This document shows positions 1-10,400 of a stretch of DNA of 24,748 nt, piece by piece. The notes under the pieces are model-generated. The model ran no database searches, was not told the DNA's origin, and saw only the letters and a program-made list of their open reading frames with translations. The position numbers and the translations under genes were made by a program. The stretch's first letter is position 1; each line of letters starts with the position of its first letter. The stretch spans positions 1 to 24,748 of the forward strand of contig JAYMTF010001268.1 in assembly GCA_036897485.1 (NCBI GenBank). The letters are read 5' to 3'. Source of the stretch: Pelargonium nanum (lineage: Eukaryota; Streptophyta; Magnoliopsida; Geraniales; Geraniaceae).

Positions 1-1029
1 TTAATTAATTTATTAATAAAATAAATGAATTAACGTATTATTTTATGTATAGTACAATATTTGAACACATGCATGGTATTATTTTCAACCATAAATGTTA
101 AAACAGTTTTGTTTTTGTTTGTATTGGCCGTATAAAGTTAAGATGAACATTCGTAAAATAATGATCAATAAATAGAAAACATTACATATAATGCATGCAT
201 GTGGAAAATTATGAGACTTAAAAATGATCGTATTATTTTCAGTCAATATTTTGGTCATTAAAATGTCAAAATGAAGTATGATGAATATAGCCAACCACTC
301 AATAGTAGTGTGTAATTTTTTTAGAAATAAATAAATAAAGGTGCAATTGAAATGATGAGATCAGAGAGCAAAGCAAATAGCAGAAATGGTATGGGTGGAT
401 TGTGAAGCCGTTATATACGACCACAACACAACACAAAATCTTATAATACAAAAAACCACCTACTTATTTTTATTAAATAGTTATTTATTTAAATAAAAAA
501 ATATTATAATTATTATTTGGCTTTTGGCATTACAGGAATATTATAGTGATCAGTGACTAAAATGAGTGAGGCTGTGAGGACGTAGATACATCTAAAAAGG
601 CCACAAACATAGAACAGATTGGATTTGAATCTTTGATTCTTTCAAATTATGTAATTATCATATATATTAATGGTAATTTGTCACGTGTGCTTTAATTTAT
701 TAGTACTATATATTGGATTCCATTTATATATTGATTTGTTTGTGTTGTTTATTAAAATTGATAGACATAGTATGGTGAGGCGGCTTTAGAAAAAGAAAGT
801 AACAACCAACATAGAAACTTCAAAAACACTAAATGTGGATTGATATTCAAAATGGGAGGACTGAGCCAGTGGGGGTTGAAGATTAAAGCCCCACCTGATC
901 TCTACCAAACAGACAACAAAAACCATATAATATAATACCCACTGCTTGTCTATTTATAATTTTAAACTATTTTATCAAAAAATAAAAGAATGTATAACTA
1001 AACATGTAGAAATAATCATCCATTGATAT
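1..1029. other. AT-rich intergenic DNA, no gene seen
   Basis: Very AT-rich sequence with only short chance open frames. The longest, a 69-residue minus-strand frame at 85-294, has no recognisable motif. I see no RNA gene or transposon end here. Confidence 0.6.
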
Positions 1030-1356
1030 TATTCATGGTAATTTGTTTGTTTTTATTTTATTTTATAAGCAGACGGTATTTCTATTAAAGTCTGAGAAGG
1101 GAGGATAAAAGCACAAAACAATAGCACTTACCACTAGGATTAGGGTTTTTAGGAACGTAGCATTGTAAACAGGCGAATGGCGATTAAAAATGGAGCCTAA
1201 CCATCGTGCCGTGATGGTTGAAGGCAAGTTCCCAACACATACAGTACGGATTGGTGAGATTATGGTGACCGGCGGTGAGATGCAGATTGGGGAGCAGACA
1301 ACCTAGGGATAGGTCTTGTCATTCACTTCCTAAGTTCCTATTCATGGTAATTTGTT
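1030..1356 (-). mobile_element. Retroposed segment flanked by an 18-bp target-site duplication
   Basis: The 18-mer TATTCATGGTAATTTGTT occurs perfectly at 1030-1047 and again at 1339-1356, enclosing 291 bp. Read on the minus strand, the enclosed DNA ends in an A-rich tail (repeated TAAAA units, the T-rich stretch at about 1048-1070 on the plus strand) directly before one copy of the repeat. A long perfect duplication plus an A-rich 3' tail is the usual result of insertion by LINE machinery. The body is less AT-rich than its surroundings and has no pol III boxes that I can see, so it may be a 5'-truncated LINE or a retrocopy of an unknown transcript rather than a SINE. The family is not recognised. 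Confidence 0.6.
1190..1306 (+). other. Small ORF (38 aa) inside the retroposed segment
   Basis: An ATG at 1190 opens 38 codons to a TAG at 1304-1306. The residue mix looks protein-like (charged and hydrophobic alternation, three internal Met, Val-Glu-Gly-Lys near residue 10), and the stretch is richer in GC than its flanks. It runs opposite to the inferred orientation of the insertion, so it may be the antisense of an older coding or untranslated sequence. I do not recognise a family and do not claim that it is translated. Confidence 0.15.
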
Positions 1357-2376
1357 ACGGGATGAGCAATAAGTGATTAATTGATATAAGAAACTTAGGA
1401 AAATCAAACTTTGAAAGTATGATTTTTACACGTTAAACCATCGCTCACATTGATTGAACACAATTTCAACCAAAATATATGCGATGTAGTACTTTTTTTT
1501 GTTGTTGTAAAAACTGATTGTCGTGGACATTTGAACGTTTGTTCATTTAGTCTAAACAGTCTTTCGAGTTTTTTAACACTCTTTTGCAGAGCTGTATTGA
1601 ATGTTCAACTTTTATATGTTGTCTTTTCATTCATAAAATCGTCCAGGCTCAATCTTTTTTTCCTTCGTTCACTCAGTCAATGAAACCTCACCATATAATT
1701 ATTTTCTTTTTCTACATACTGAACTCATTTATTTTTAAAATTTTGGTCATTAGAGGGGAAAAGTTTCATGGACACCGCACATTTCATAATTTTGTTATAT
1801 TTTGACAAGGAATTGCATATTAGAGTATTTTAAAATGTGCAGCCCGTTATGAAAATATATAGATATATTGAACAACACGACATTTTGTAAAAACCGTAGA
1901 GAATTGAGAATGGTTTTAATGATTGCATTAGTAATATATTGTGTTGGAAAAGAGAAACATGCATCACTATTAGTCCACAATAATTGAAATCGGGTGGCAG
2001 CTAATATACTACCAGTCGTAAAGTTAATCATATATGTTTGAACGACAAAGAATCAATTTTGTGTTAAAACTGATTTGGTCTTTCTAGTTACACTAAAGAT
2101 TTCAGTAGGCTAAACATGTGTCCACTAACCAATACAACAAATCAAAGAAAATGTGTAAATAAACCTAAAAGTAATTAAATTACATATAGAATAAAAAATG
2201 ATGATGTGCTTATTTTATTTGAGCTTCGAATATTTCATATCTTATATTGATTTGTGTGAATTTATAATTAAATGAAGTTTATGCCAAAATAATTTTTTCA
2301 ATGATGTGGTCCTTTAATGTGCACTATACTTTTTTATGTTTTATAATATGTACAGCAGTATAGACAATGATGATAC
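1357..2376. other. Intergenic DNA, no gene seen
   Basis: AT-rich with stop-dense frames. Short open stretches around 1450-1805 (plus) and 1795-2031 (minus) are low-complexity, Phe/Leu/Ile-rich chance frames without motifs. Confidence 0.55.
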
Positions 2377-3064
2377 AAAGTGTGGGGTTGGAGTATATGA
2401 AAGTCTCGAAACGAGGGAGTATGGAATAACAACTGGTTGGGAGCGGAAGAGACCCATATTATGGCTTTGTCTATGTGAAAAAACTGGTCGCAGATTCATA
2501 AACAGGAGTCAAAAGCTGGTCGGGGAGGTCGGGTCAGGGGAGCCGACAAGTGGACTCCGCCTACCAATCCGAATGTCAAAATAAACACGAATGGAGCTAT
2601 TTTCGGTGATCGGCAGAGGAGTGGTGGAGGCTGGATCGAGCGGTCAGCGTGGGAGGCGGACAGTTGATTGGCCGGGTATGGGTGAGGCAGAAGCAGTAGA
2701 AGCGCTTACTATTAGGGAGGCGTTGTCCTGGGCTAATTCGAAAGGATTGAGTCATGTGATTATCGAATCGGACGCAAAGCCGGTAATAGATTCCATCAAG
2801 ACTGGAGGGGAGAGATATTCTAGTGCCTTGGGTCTTGTTTATACAGATATAAAAAATTCAACTGGTCAATTTACTTCGATTGTCTTTTCTTATGTTCCTA
2901 GAAAGTGTACTACAGTTGCTCATTTGTTTGCTAGAGCAACCGCAGGGCTAGATGGTTTGGTTGAATGAGAGGGTTTGTACGATAGTCCGGAGATTTTTGA
3001 GGCTGTACTACGTGATTTATTGGCTTAATGAGAAGTACAACATTCACCTTAAAAAAAAGTGTGG
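2377..3064 (+). mobile_element. Probable 5'-truncated LINE carrying the RNase H remnant
   Basis: The RNase H pseudogene is followed about 22 bp after its final stop by an A-run, as expected of a LINE 3' end. The nonamer AAAGTGTGG is found at 2377-2385 and directly after the A-run at 3056-3064, which could be a short target-site duplication. Three of the nine bases overlap the A-tail, so the support is weak. No reverse transcriptase or endonuclease sequence remains. Confidence 0.35.
2551..3028 (+). pseudogene. Decayed RNase H (RVT_3-type) domain of a plant LINE-like retroelement
   Basis: Frame 1 from 2551 reads W-T-P-P then V-K-I-N-T-N-G-A-I-F-G, the usual entry strand of the plant RNase H-like domain (normally KINTDGA; the first catalytic Asp is replaced by Asn here). 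The continuation is in another frame: from about 2680 it reads G-E-A-E-A-V-E-A-L, then I-R-E-A-L-S-W-A, then V-I-I-E-S-D-A-K, which supplies the catalytic Glu and the second Asp. It goes on through a V-P-R-K-C-T segment. A TGA at 2966-2968 interrupts it where the family has Trp (TGG), yet the frame continues for 19 codons to a TAA at 3026-3028. A short A-run follows at about 3051-3058. The catalytic Asp change, the frameshift and the in-frame stop show that it is dead. It is the 3' end of a 5'-truncated non-LTR element, or a domesticated fragment that later died. Confidence 0.75.
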
Positions 3065-4139
3065 CATAATTTACTATTCATCTACTTGTATTGAAAAAAA
3101 AAACTTGAAAGCATAGTTTAATAGTGCATTTTGATTATAAAAAATCACAAAATATACGTCTTGTGTTTGTATCAAAATTTCAAAAACTGCATTTTGAAAT
3201 TTAACCAACTAGTTGCTATAGCCTATAGGGCCGTGAGTCCAGAATTGGCCGAAGACTAATATATTGGGCCTCAACTGAGAAAACCCAAATAGGATGCTGT
3301 TTGGTTTAGGCTCCATTTGGACAAAAGGAAAGAACCAGTGAGCAAGAACTTGGCAAGGCCTATATGTTCAATAGCCTAACCTTGACAATGATTAAGCTCA
3401 CGGTTTGATAACACTACTCAAAAACCATAAGTTGATTTGAAGTATTTATGAGAGTATAACTAAGTATTGTTTGCTCTCATGGATTTTCTGGCTTCTTCTT
3501 TTTCATATCAACGTTTTGCCATCGTCCAACACATGGTCGTCTACTCAAATATCCTTCCAACTTGTCCATTATCCGCCCTTATTCTATTTGGTGATTTTTC
3601 AATTATCATCCACACGTCTCGAGCTTATGACCTCCTAGTTGAATTTCATTTATGATGAATTGATACAAGAATCTCACTCTCTTTCCTAGTCATTTACTAT
3701 ACCTATTTTATTGATGTTTCCAAAGAGCTTTTGGTGTTTATAATTTGTTTTGGGAAAAGTCTCAATGATGTTCTCTCTATTATTAGAGCTTCTTAATGCT
3801 CATCTTATTATTGCCTATAACAAGAAACACAACCATAAGTTAAAGTGAGTTTAATATAAAAAATATAACTAGTTAAATAACCTTAAATGTAACAGATTTA
3901 TTATATTGTAGCTTATATTATTCACAAATACTCCTAAATAAAATATAAAATAATAGCAAAGAGCATAATTATTTACAATCATTCATTTTTCTCAGACATA
4001 CTATATTATAACTCTCATGCTCCAAATTTTTCTTTATTTGGAACAGAAACTATAGCTGCCTAATGAGTGATAAATAAATGCTACATAGCATTTTTGTACA
4101 GTAATTAATTTCTTTTAATCTCATCAAAACCGTAAAACC
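3065..4139. other. Intergenic DNA, no gene seen
   Basis: AT-rich with no coding pattern. The 62-residue frame at 3467-3655 has no motif and no splice context. This is the distal upstream region of the MORC gene. Confidence 0.55.
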
Positions 4140-4480
4140 TCAACCCACGCGTCTCTTTATGCGAGTGGGGGAGTTTCTACAGTCCACTACCGATCCTCCC
4201 ACCAAAACCTCACCAGTATCTTTAACGTGGGACCCAACAAAGTGGGCCACGTACAAAATAGCCTTCAATTATTGGACGTGACGTTCAGAGCCCTCCGTCC
4301 GCGCGTGGCCACTGTCACTCTGCCTATCCAACGGCAATTACGCATCGTCCTCAGGAGTCCTTACGGTGCACGTACGCGCAGCACGATCCAACCGCCTCTG
4401 ACGCTCTGTTTTCTCTGCGACGAGCCTTAACGGCCTCGAACCTCACTCGTGTCGGGCACGTAGCGATTAGATCGTCGGCG
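4140..4480 (+). promoter_or_regulatory. Promoter and 5' leader region of the MORC gene
   Basis: Base composition changes sharply from AT-rich to GC- and CpG-rich about 340 bp before the MORC start codon. There is no clear TATA box. A TGGGCC site-II-type element (4243-4248) touches an ACGT core in the sequence CCACGTAC (4247-4254). Site II elements are known in plants from TATA-less promoters of broadly expressed genes and bind TCP factors. A 67-codon open frame at 4227-4430 is most likely a leader or chance frame in GC-rich DNA. The transcription start cannot be placed from sequence alone. Confidence 0.45.
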
Positions 4481-7400
4481 ATGGAGTTTCCCGTGAAGCA
4501 AGAGCTCCTCGATTCCGTACCGCCACGTGATCGCCGCCGCGACGACGCCGTTTCTCAAATCCCCGTCTCGGTGATCGACCTCAGCAGCAGCAGTAGCAGC
4601 GACTCGGACTCGGACTCGGACGTTTCGGGCGTCGCCGCCGTCTTGGAAAGGGAGGCCAAGAGGGCTAGGGTTCTCGACGGTAGCGGTTCGTACGAGAAGA
4701 TGAGGCTTGACGAGTTGGGAGTAATTTTTCCCGTTGGGTTTTTGAATCCTCTTCCCCCCGAAGGTCCGAGGGCCTCAACGTCTCCCTCCGTTCTGCCGCA
4801 ACTTCCGGCACCGGAGAATGTCCCGGCGAAGCATCATCTGGCGGCGGTTAGTTTGAGTGCTGTTGCTCAGAGTTCCAAGCAGTTTTGGAAGGCGGGAGAC
4901 TATGAAGGGAGTCCTTGCGGTGATTGGGACATAACCTCTGGTACTACTTTACTGATGCATGCCAAATTTTTTCTTTGCTAATTGATAATGTTGAGTTTAT
5001 TGTATTTTACTTGTCATAATTAGAATCAGTTTGTGAATTACTTTACTTTGAAGCATGTTAGAGACAATGCACCTTGAGAACATAGAATAAGAAGCCTTAT
5101 TACATATTATAGTGCCTATAGAAGTAGTTTTTGTTGTAAAAGCATACATTTTGAGCCTACGGTAGTCATTGATGATTAATTGGTATATCAAGTTAATGCT
5201 CTAGAGAATGTTACTTCTCTTTAACTGTTAGTTATGTACTCTAAAAAGCTCATTTGCCACCTTTTTTATTAGCTACAGAAATGGTTCCCAATTTCCAATA
5301 GCTGATTACTTTCTACAAGATTGGTTTGATGCTTATATTTGGGTTCGAGAGAGTATTGTATTTTAGTATCTTTGGTCTTAGAGGTCCTTCTTTAACTTTA
5401 GAGTGAGGCTAATAGTAAGCTGATTGAAATGTAGTCACATGACAACTTTTGTTTTGTTTCTCTAGCTTTGAGTGTAGGTTGCGGTAGCAACTGCTTAGTA
5501 GTAATGCTCGCTTTCAGTCAATCCACTCTTTGTGTTGTTTGGATGGCATCAGTGTGCTTGAAAGCCCTTTGTGTTTACGCTCTTTCATAAATTGCGACTA
5601 GGAAACCATGATATTTGCACTTTTCTGACCTCTTTCTTATCTTGTTCATCTTAGTGCTGCACTGCTATAAACGCGCAATTTGTTTATTGCTAAACATCTT
5701 AAATGAAGCACTGCATCATTGAGAAACCAGCATGTCATGTGTGCATGTGTGCATGTGTACTTATTTATGTGTTTGAACTTGTAGGTGGAATGGATCATGT
5801 CAGGGTTCATCCTAAGTTCTTACATTCAAATGCAACCAGTCATAAATGGGCTCTTGGAGGTAATTTGATCACGTTTATATCTCAAGAATATTTATATCAT
5901 GGTTTGCTTTTCCTTTTTGGTTAGCATGCTTAGTTCTGCTGATTGATCTTCACTGGATCTGTTTCTTCAGCTTTTGCAGAGCTTCTAGACAATGCGTTGG
6001 ACGAGGTAGTTTTATTGTTCATTGTTTAAATTGTGCAACATATATACTTTTTTCCCCCACTTTTCTAGTAGCTTCATTCTGATTTCAGGTTTGCAATGGA
6101 GCTACATATGTTAACATAGACATGCATGAAAATAAGAAAGACGGGAGCAGTATGTTGATAATTGAAGGTATATACCTTATGCATATTTTTTGGTTGAACA
6201 TCTAGGCCCAAAATTTATTTTAAAAGAATCTATTCAAGCATTTTGTATGGGCATACTTAGACTTGTTGTCACTTCAAACATTGCATGTGGACATCCTTAT
6301 TCAAATGAAATTTTGTTGTTGCTTAGTATTGATTCGATTCCGTTAGTTGTACATACAAAATTATCACATTTAAACCTGTTATTGAAGTAGGAGTTAAGTG
6401 GCAAAAAAATAGTGCAACTGTAGTTGATATTTGTCATATGTATCAGATATTGATGCTAATTTGTTTTCATCTTTAATATATTTGTATCAATTTTCTATTT
6501 TTGATTATATGTGTTGCTCTTGGAATTTTTTTCAATAAATATTTATGTTTTTCTGTGTTATGAATGCTAAAATTTTGAATTATCATTTTCTTTTGTCGAA
6601 GTTGTCTAACTTTCAATACCACAAAACCTCTAAGAAAATGCCACTACTGTGCTAAGATGTTCAGTTTGGTAATAGTTTGCCATTGTTCATATGATTTATG
6701 CTACACGTCTCATATTGCAGATAATGGTGGTGGAATGGACCCAGAAAAAATGCGACAGTGCATGTCTCTAGGCTATTCTGCAAAAAGCAAGGTAGCGAAC
6801 ACTATCGGACAGTGTAAGTCACTATTCTTTGGATTCCAAATTCTTTTCTCTTCCGAGGTGCTGTCTTTTTCTTTGAAAAAGGAAATTAGTTTATATGTGC
6901 TTGTTTGTCAGATTGCAATGGATTTAAGACAAGTACAATGAGGCTTGGAGCAGATGTAATTGTCTTCTCACGCTGTTGTGGAAAAGATGGGAAAAGGTTT
7001 ATATTTAGTTTATCCTAATCTATTTGATTATGAGATTCTATTCCTAGGCTGTTTATCTTTGTTCAAGTATCTGTTCGTAATGCCCTGAAGGAACTATCTC
7101 TTAACTTCCTCACATTACCATGTTGTAAATTAAGTTAAATTGATACAAGTGCAATCTAGGAACCACCGTATATGGAATTATGGTGACAATAAAGTATATA
7201 TTAATTTCTGCCTATGAAGCACGAGTACCTGGTACGTTGGTAAAACTATTTTACAAAAAAGTTTAGCTGTTTAGGTACGGAGAGGCACTTGCAATTAAAA
7301 ATTATTAATAATTATATATATACTACAATATATATGTTGAAATTTTCAATTATATAAGCACTTGTGTCTAACAACAAATTAATATTTAAAACAATACAAT

Positions 7401-10400
7401 CTCCATATTCAAACATTTTTTGACATTATAGAGAAGGAGGATGGAAGTTCTAGTCTATAGTTTTTTATTTATTTTTTATATGGAGAATGGTAGTAGAAGA
7501 GAAGAAGAAAGGATTTCTGCTGCAGTAAATTGATGATGCGGCTTTCAGACAATATTAAATATGAGTACTTTCTTATTCTTAGATTGTAGGTATTCTTATT
7601 CATTTATTTTTAATTAAACTTTGAAGTTTCAAATGATATTTATTTGAAGTACCTAAGAAGTACCCATATTGTATTTTGATTGTACCGAAGACATTTGACC
7701 GTACCCCAGCCATACCTGAAAAGTAACCAAAGTAAAAGCACTATTCACTTATCTTTGGTTAGTTACCAGTACATAACCAGAAGTACTAGAAGCCGGTAAG
7801 TACACGGCTCTGGTAGGTCCTTCTCCTAGGAGTACCCGTGCTCCATAGTCTTCTGCTCTAGATTTTACTTATAGACATTATATGAGTTTTTGTCATTATT
7901 TTGCTTAATTCATGATTTAGTTTTCACTACTGTTGAAACTAACTGAATTATTCGAACAATGCTTCTAGCCCATCACAAAGCATTGGATTGCTTTCGTATA
8001 CATTTTTGAGAAGCACGGGAAAAGAAGATATTGTTGTTCCCATGGTAATAATTCTAATTTTTTTGTCCACATCCATGTTCTTTTATGTTTGTTTTTTAGC
8101 TAGTCATCTTTACAGTAGATTGCCGTGGTTTACAATTTATAATTGTTTTGACTTTGGTCTTGATTTATTTACTATGGGATGTTTTTTTGTCCATGGGATG
8201 CATCCAAGTTCTTTTAATTTTCTTCTCAATCTCAACAATATTTAAGATGACGCATTTTGTACTTTCGCTCTGTCTTACAAATCAACTAGTTTTCCTGTTT
8301 TTTTTTTTTTGTTTGCTTATGCCATGTTTGGATTCTTGAATTTCATACTATTGATGTTTTGTATCCCGTGATTACAAATATTTTCCTTACTCTCTCCATT
8401 CGCCCATTGCTAATCCAAAAATATTCACTGGATCTGGATAGAGATCCGACTCCAAACTGGAACGCATCTGAGGCTCGACCCAAAATCCTGAATTTGAAAT
8501 TACATGATTTTCCAAACAAAGTATTTGGAATTGAATTTCAAGATTTCAAATTCTAGAATTGAAATTATGAATTTCAAATTAAATTTAAGAATGCAAAAAC
8601 TACGTTAAGGTTTTTGCGGAGCTGGCATAAGCATATCATGATTTAGTTACTTGTTAATGGCTTTCTTGGGTGTTTGGCCCTTATTGAGGTGAACAGATTT
8701 TTTTTTTCCATCCGACAATGTTGCAGTTAGTGAGTTGATATGGGTTTTTTTTTTTGAAAGGGGTTGATATGGTTTCTGCTTCTCTTTGCTCATAAAAAAT
8801 TAAGCCTTTACTCTTTAGAAAGCATACAACTTGTACTTATATTTTTACTTTGGTTAACGCATTATACAAGCAAAAGAAAAAAAAAATGAATTGCTATAAT
8901 GTTCGAAATGATGTTGACAAAATGCAAGAAGGAAAATGTTTCACGTATTGTTGATACATATGTATGCATTGCATGCAGACATTTTTTTAGAGAACTTGGG
9001 TATAGGAATGCTGGTCTGTATGTCTTAATTGTATCCTAGCTATCTGGACTGTGGTGCACGACAGTCACTGCTATCTGTACCCTTGCCATCTGTGGTGCAG
9101 GATGCACAGCAGTCACTTTAGTAATTTCACTTTGCTAATTTTCATTCATTTGCCTCTATTTGTAATGTTCTTAAGTCGTTTTGATGTGTGTAATGTTTGA
9201 TTACTGTAGAAACTATTTAATTGATTTTTTTTTTCTCAAATGAAAAGCTTGATTATGAAAGAAGAGGTCGAGAATGGACCCAATTGGTACGATATTCTGG
9301 TGATTGGAGTAAAAATGTAGACACGATAGTTCAGTGGTCTCCATTCTCCAGTGAGGCAGATCTCCTTCGACAGGTAATTTATTGTGTTTCTGTTGTAGAA
9401 TCTTGGATTAAGATGCTCATTTCACGTGCCTTTTCATTTTTCCTTCTTTGAATGGCCAATTGCTTTGTTAACATTATAAATATTTATTAAAGAAGCGAAA
9501 AGCAAGAAGAATATAATGTAATGACAGTCAGATGCGTCATAAACTTGAGGATACTTTTACCAGTTGTAAAGCTTATTAATTAGAATTTTCCCTTAGAGGG
9601 ATTGGTATCATAATACTGATTCTGTCATTGGAAAGCAGTAAAACGTTTAGGTATCATAGATTTCATAGGTGAGATGAGTATCTCTATCGGTACTGTGGTT
9701 TAATATAATCACTACCCTTCTGCAATTTCCTTGGACATAGTCTTTTCGCAGATAGTACCTTTTTTTTACTAATGATCTGTTTCATGGACAAGTATGTCAT
9801 TTTAATATGAAATACGAACCAATCTAAGTCAGTATAGATGCACATGTTGGTTATCTATTCATTTGTAGTTTAGAAAATTTTAAAGCCGTTTGAGTTTCTA
9901 ATAATGTTTAGTCATACTCCAGTTCACTACTAACTGTTTTTCTAATTTTGCAGTTCAATTTGATGAAAGACCATGGCACACGTATAATTATTTACAATCT
10001 TTGGGAGGATGATCAAGGACTTTCAGAGCTTGATTTTGATGTCGATCCTCATGTATGTCTTCAGTGCCCTACATCAAGTTATGTTCAGCAGTTATGTGCT
10101 AAATGTAAACTTTAAGTGAATTCTTTTGAAGATAAATCTTAGTGTTTGTGACTTGACAGGACATTCAACTTAGAGGCGTTAATCGTGAAGAGAAGAATAT
10201 ACAAATGGCAAAACAATTTCCTAACTCCAGGCACTTCCTGACTTATCGGCATTCTCTGAGGGTAAATATGGTTAAATTGCCAATTCTTTTGTCTAAATTT
10301 GTGCATTATTTATGGACAATACAGAAATCTCCATGACTTGTTAGCCCTGTGGAAGATCTTGATGTATCTATTAGCATATATTCAATTGTTCCTTGATTTC

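Noticed and set aside
4227..4430. 67-codon ORF upstream of MORC
   Set aside because: It sits in the GC-rich promoter or leader with no family match and is best explained by composition; an upstream ORF role cannot be excluded.
7988..8339. ORFs continuing past MORC exon 7 into intron 7
   Set aside because: They are exon 7 read through its GT donor into low-complexity intron; the next exon restores the conserved L-D-Y-E-R-R continuation.
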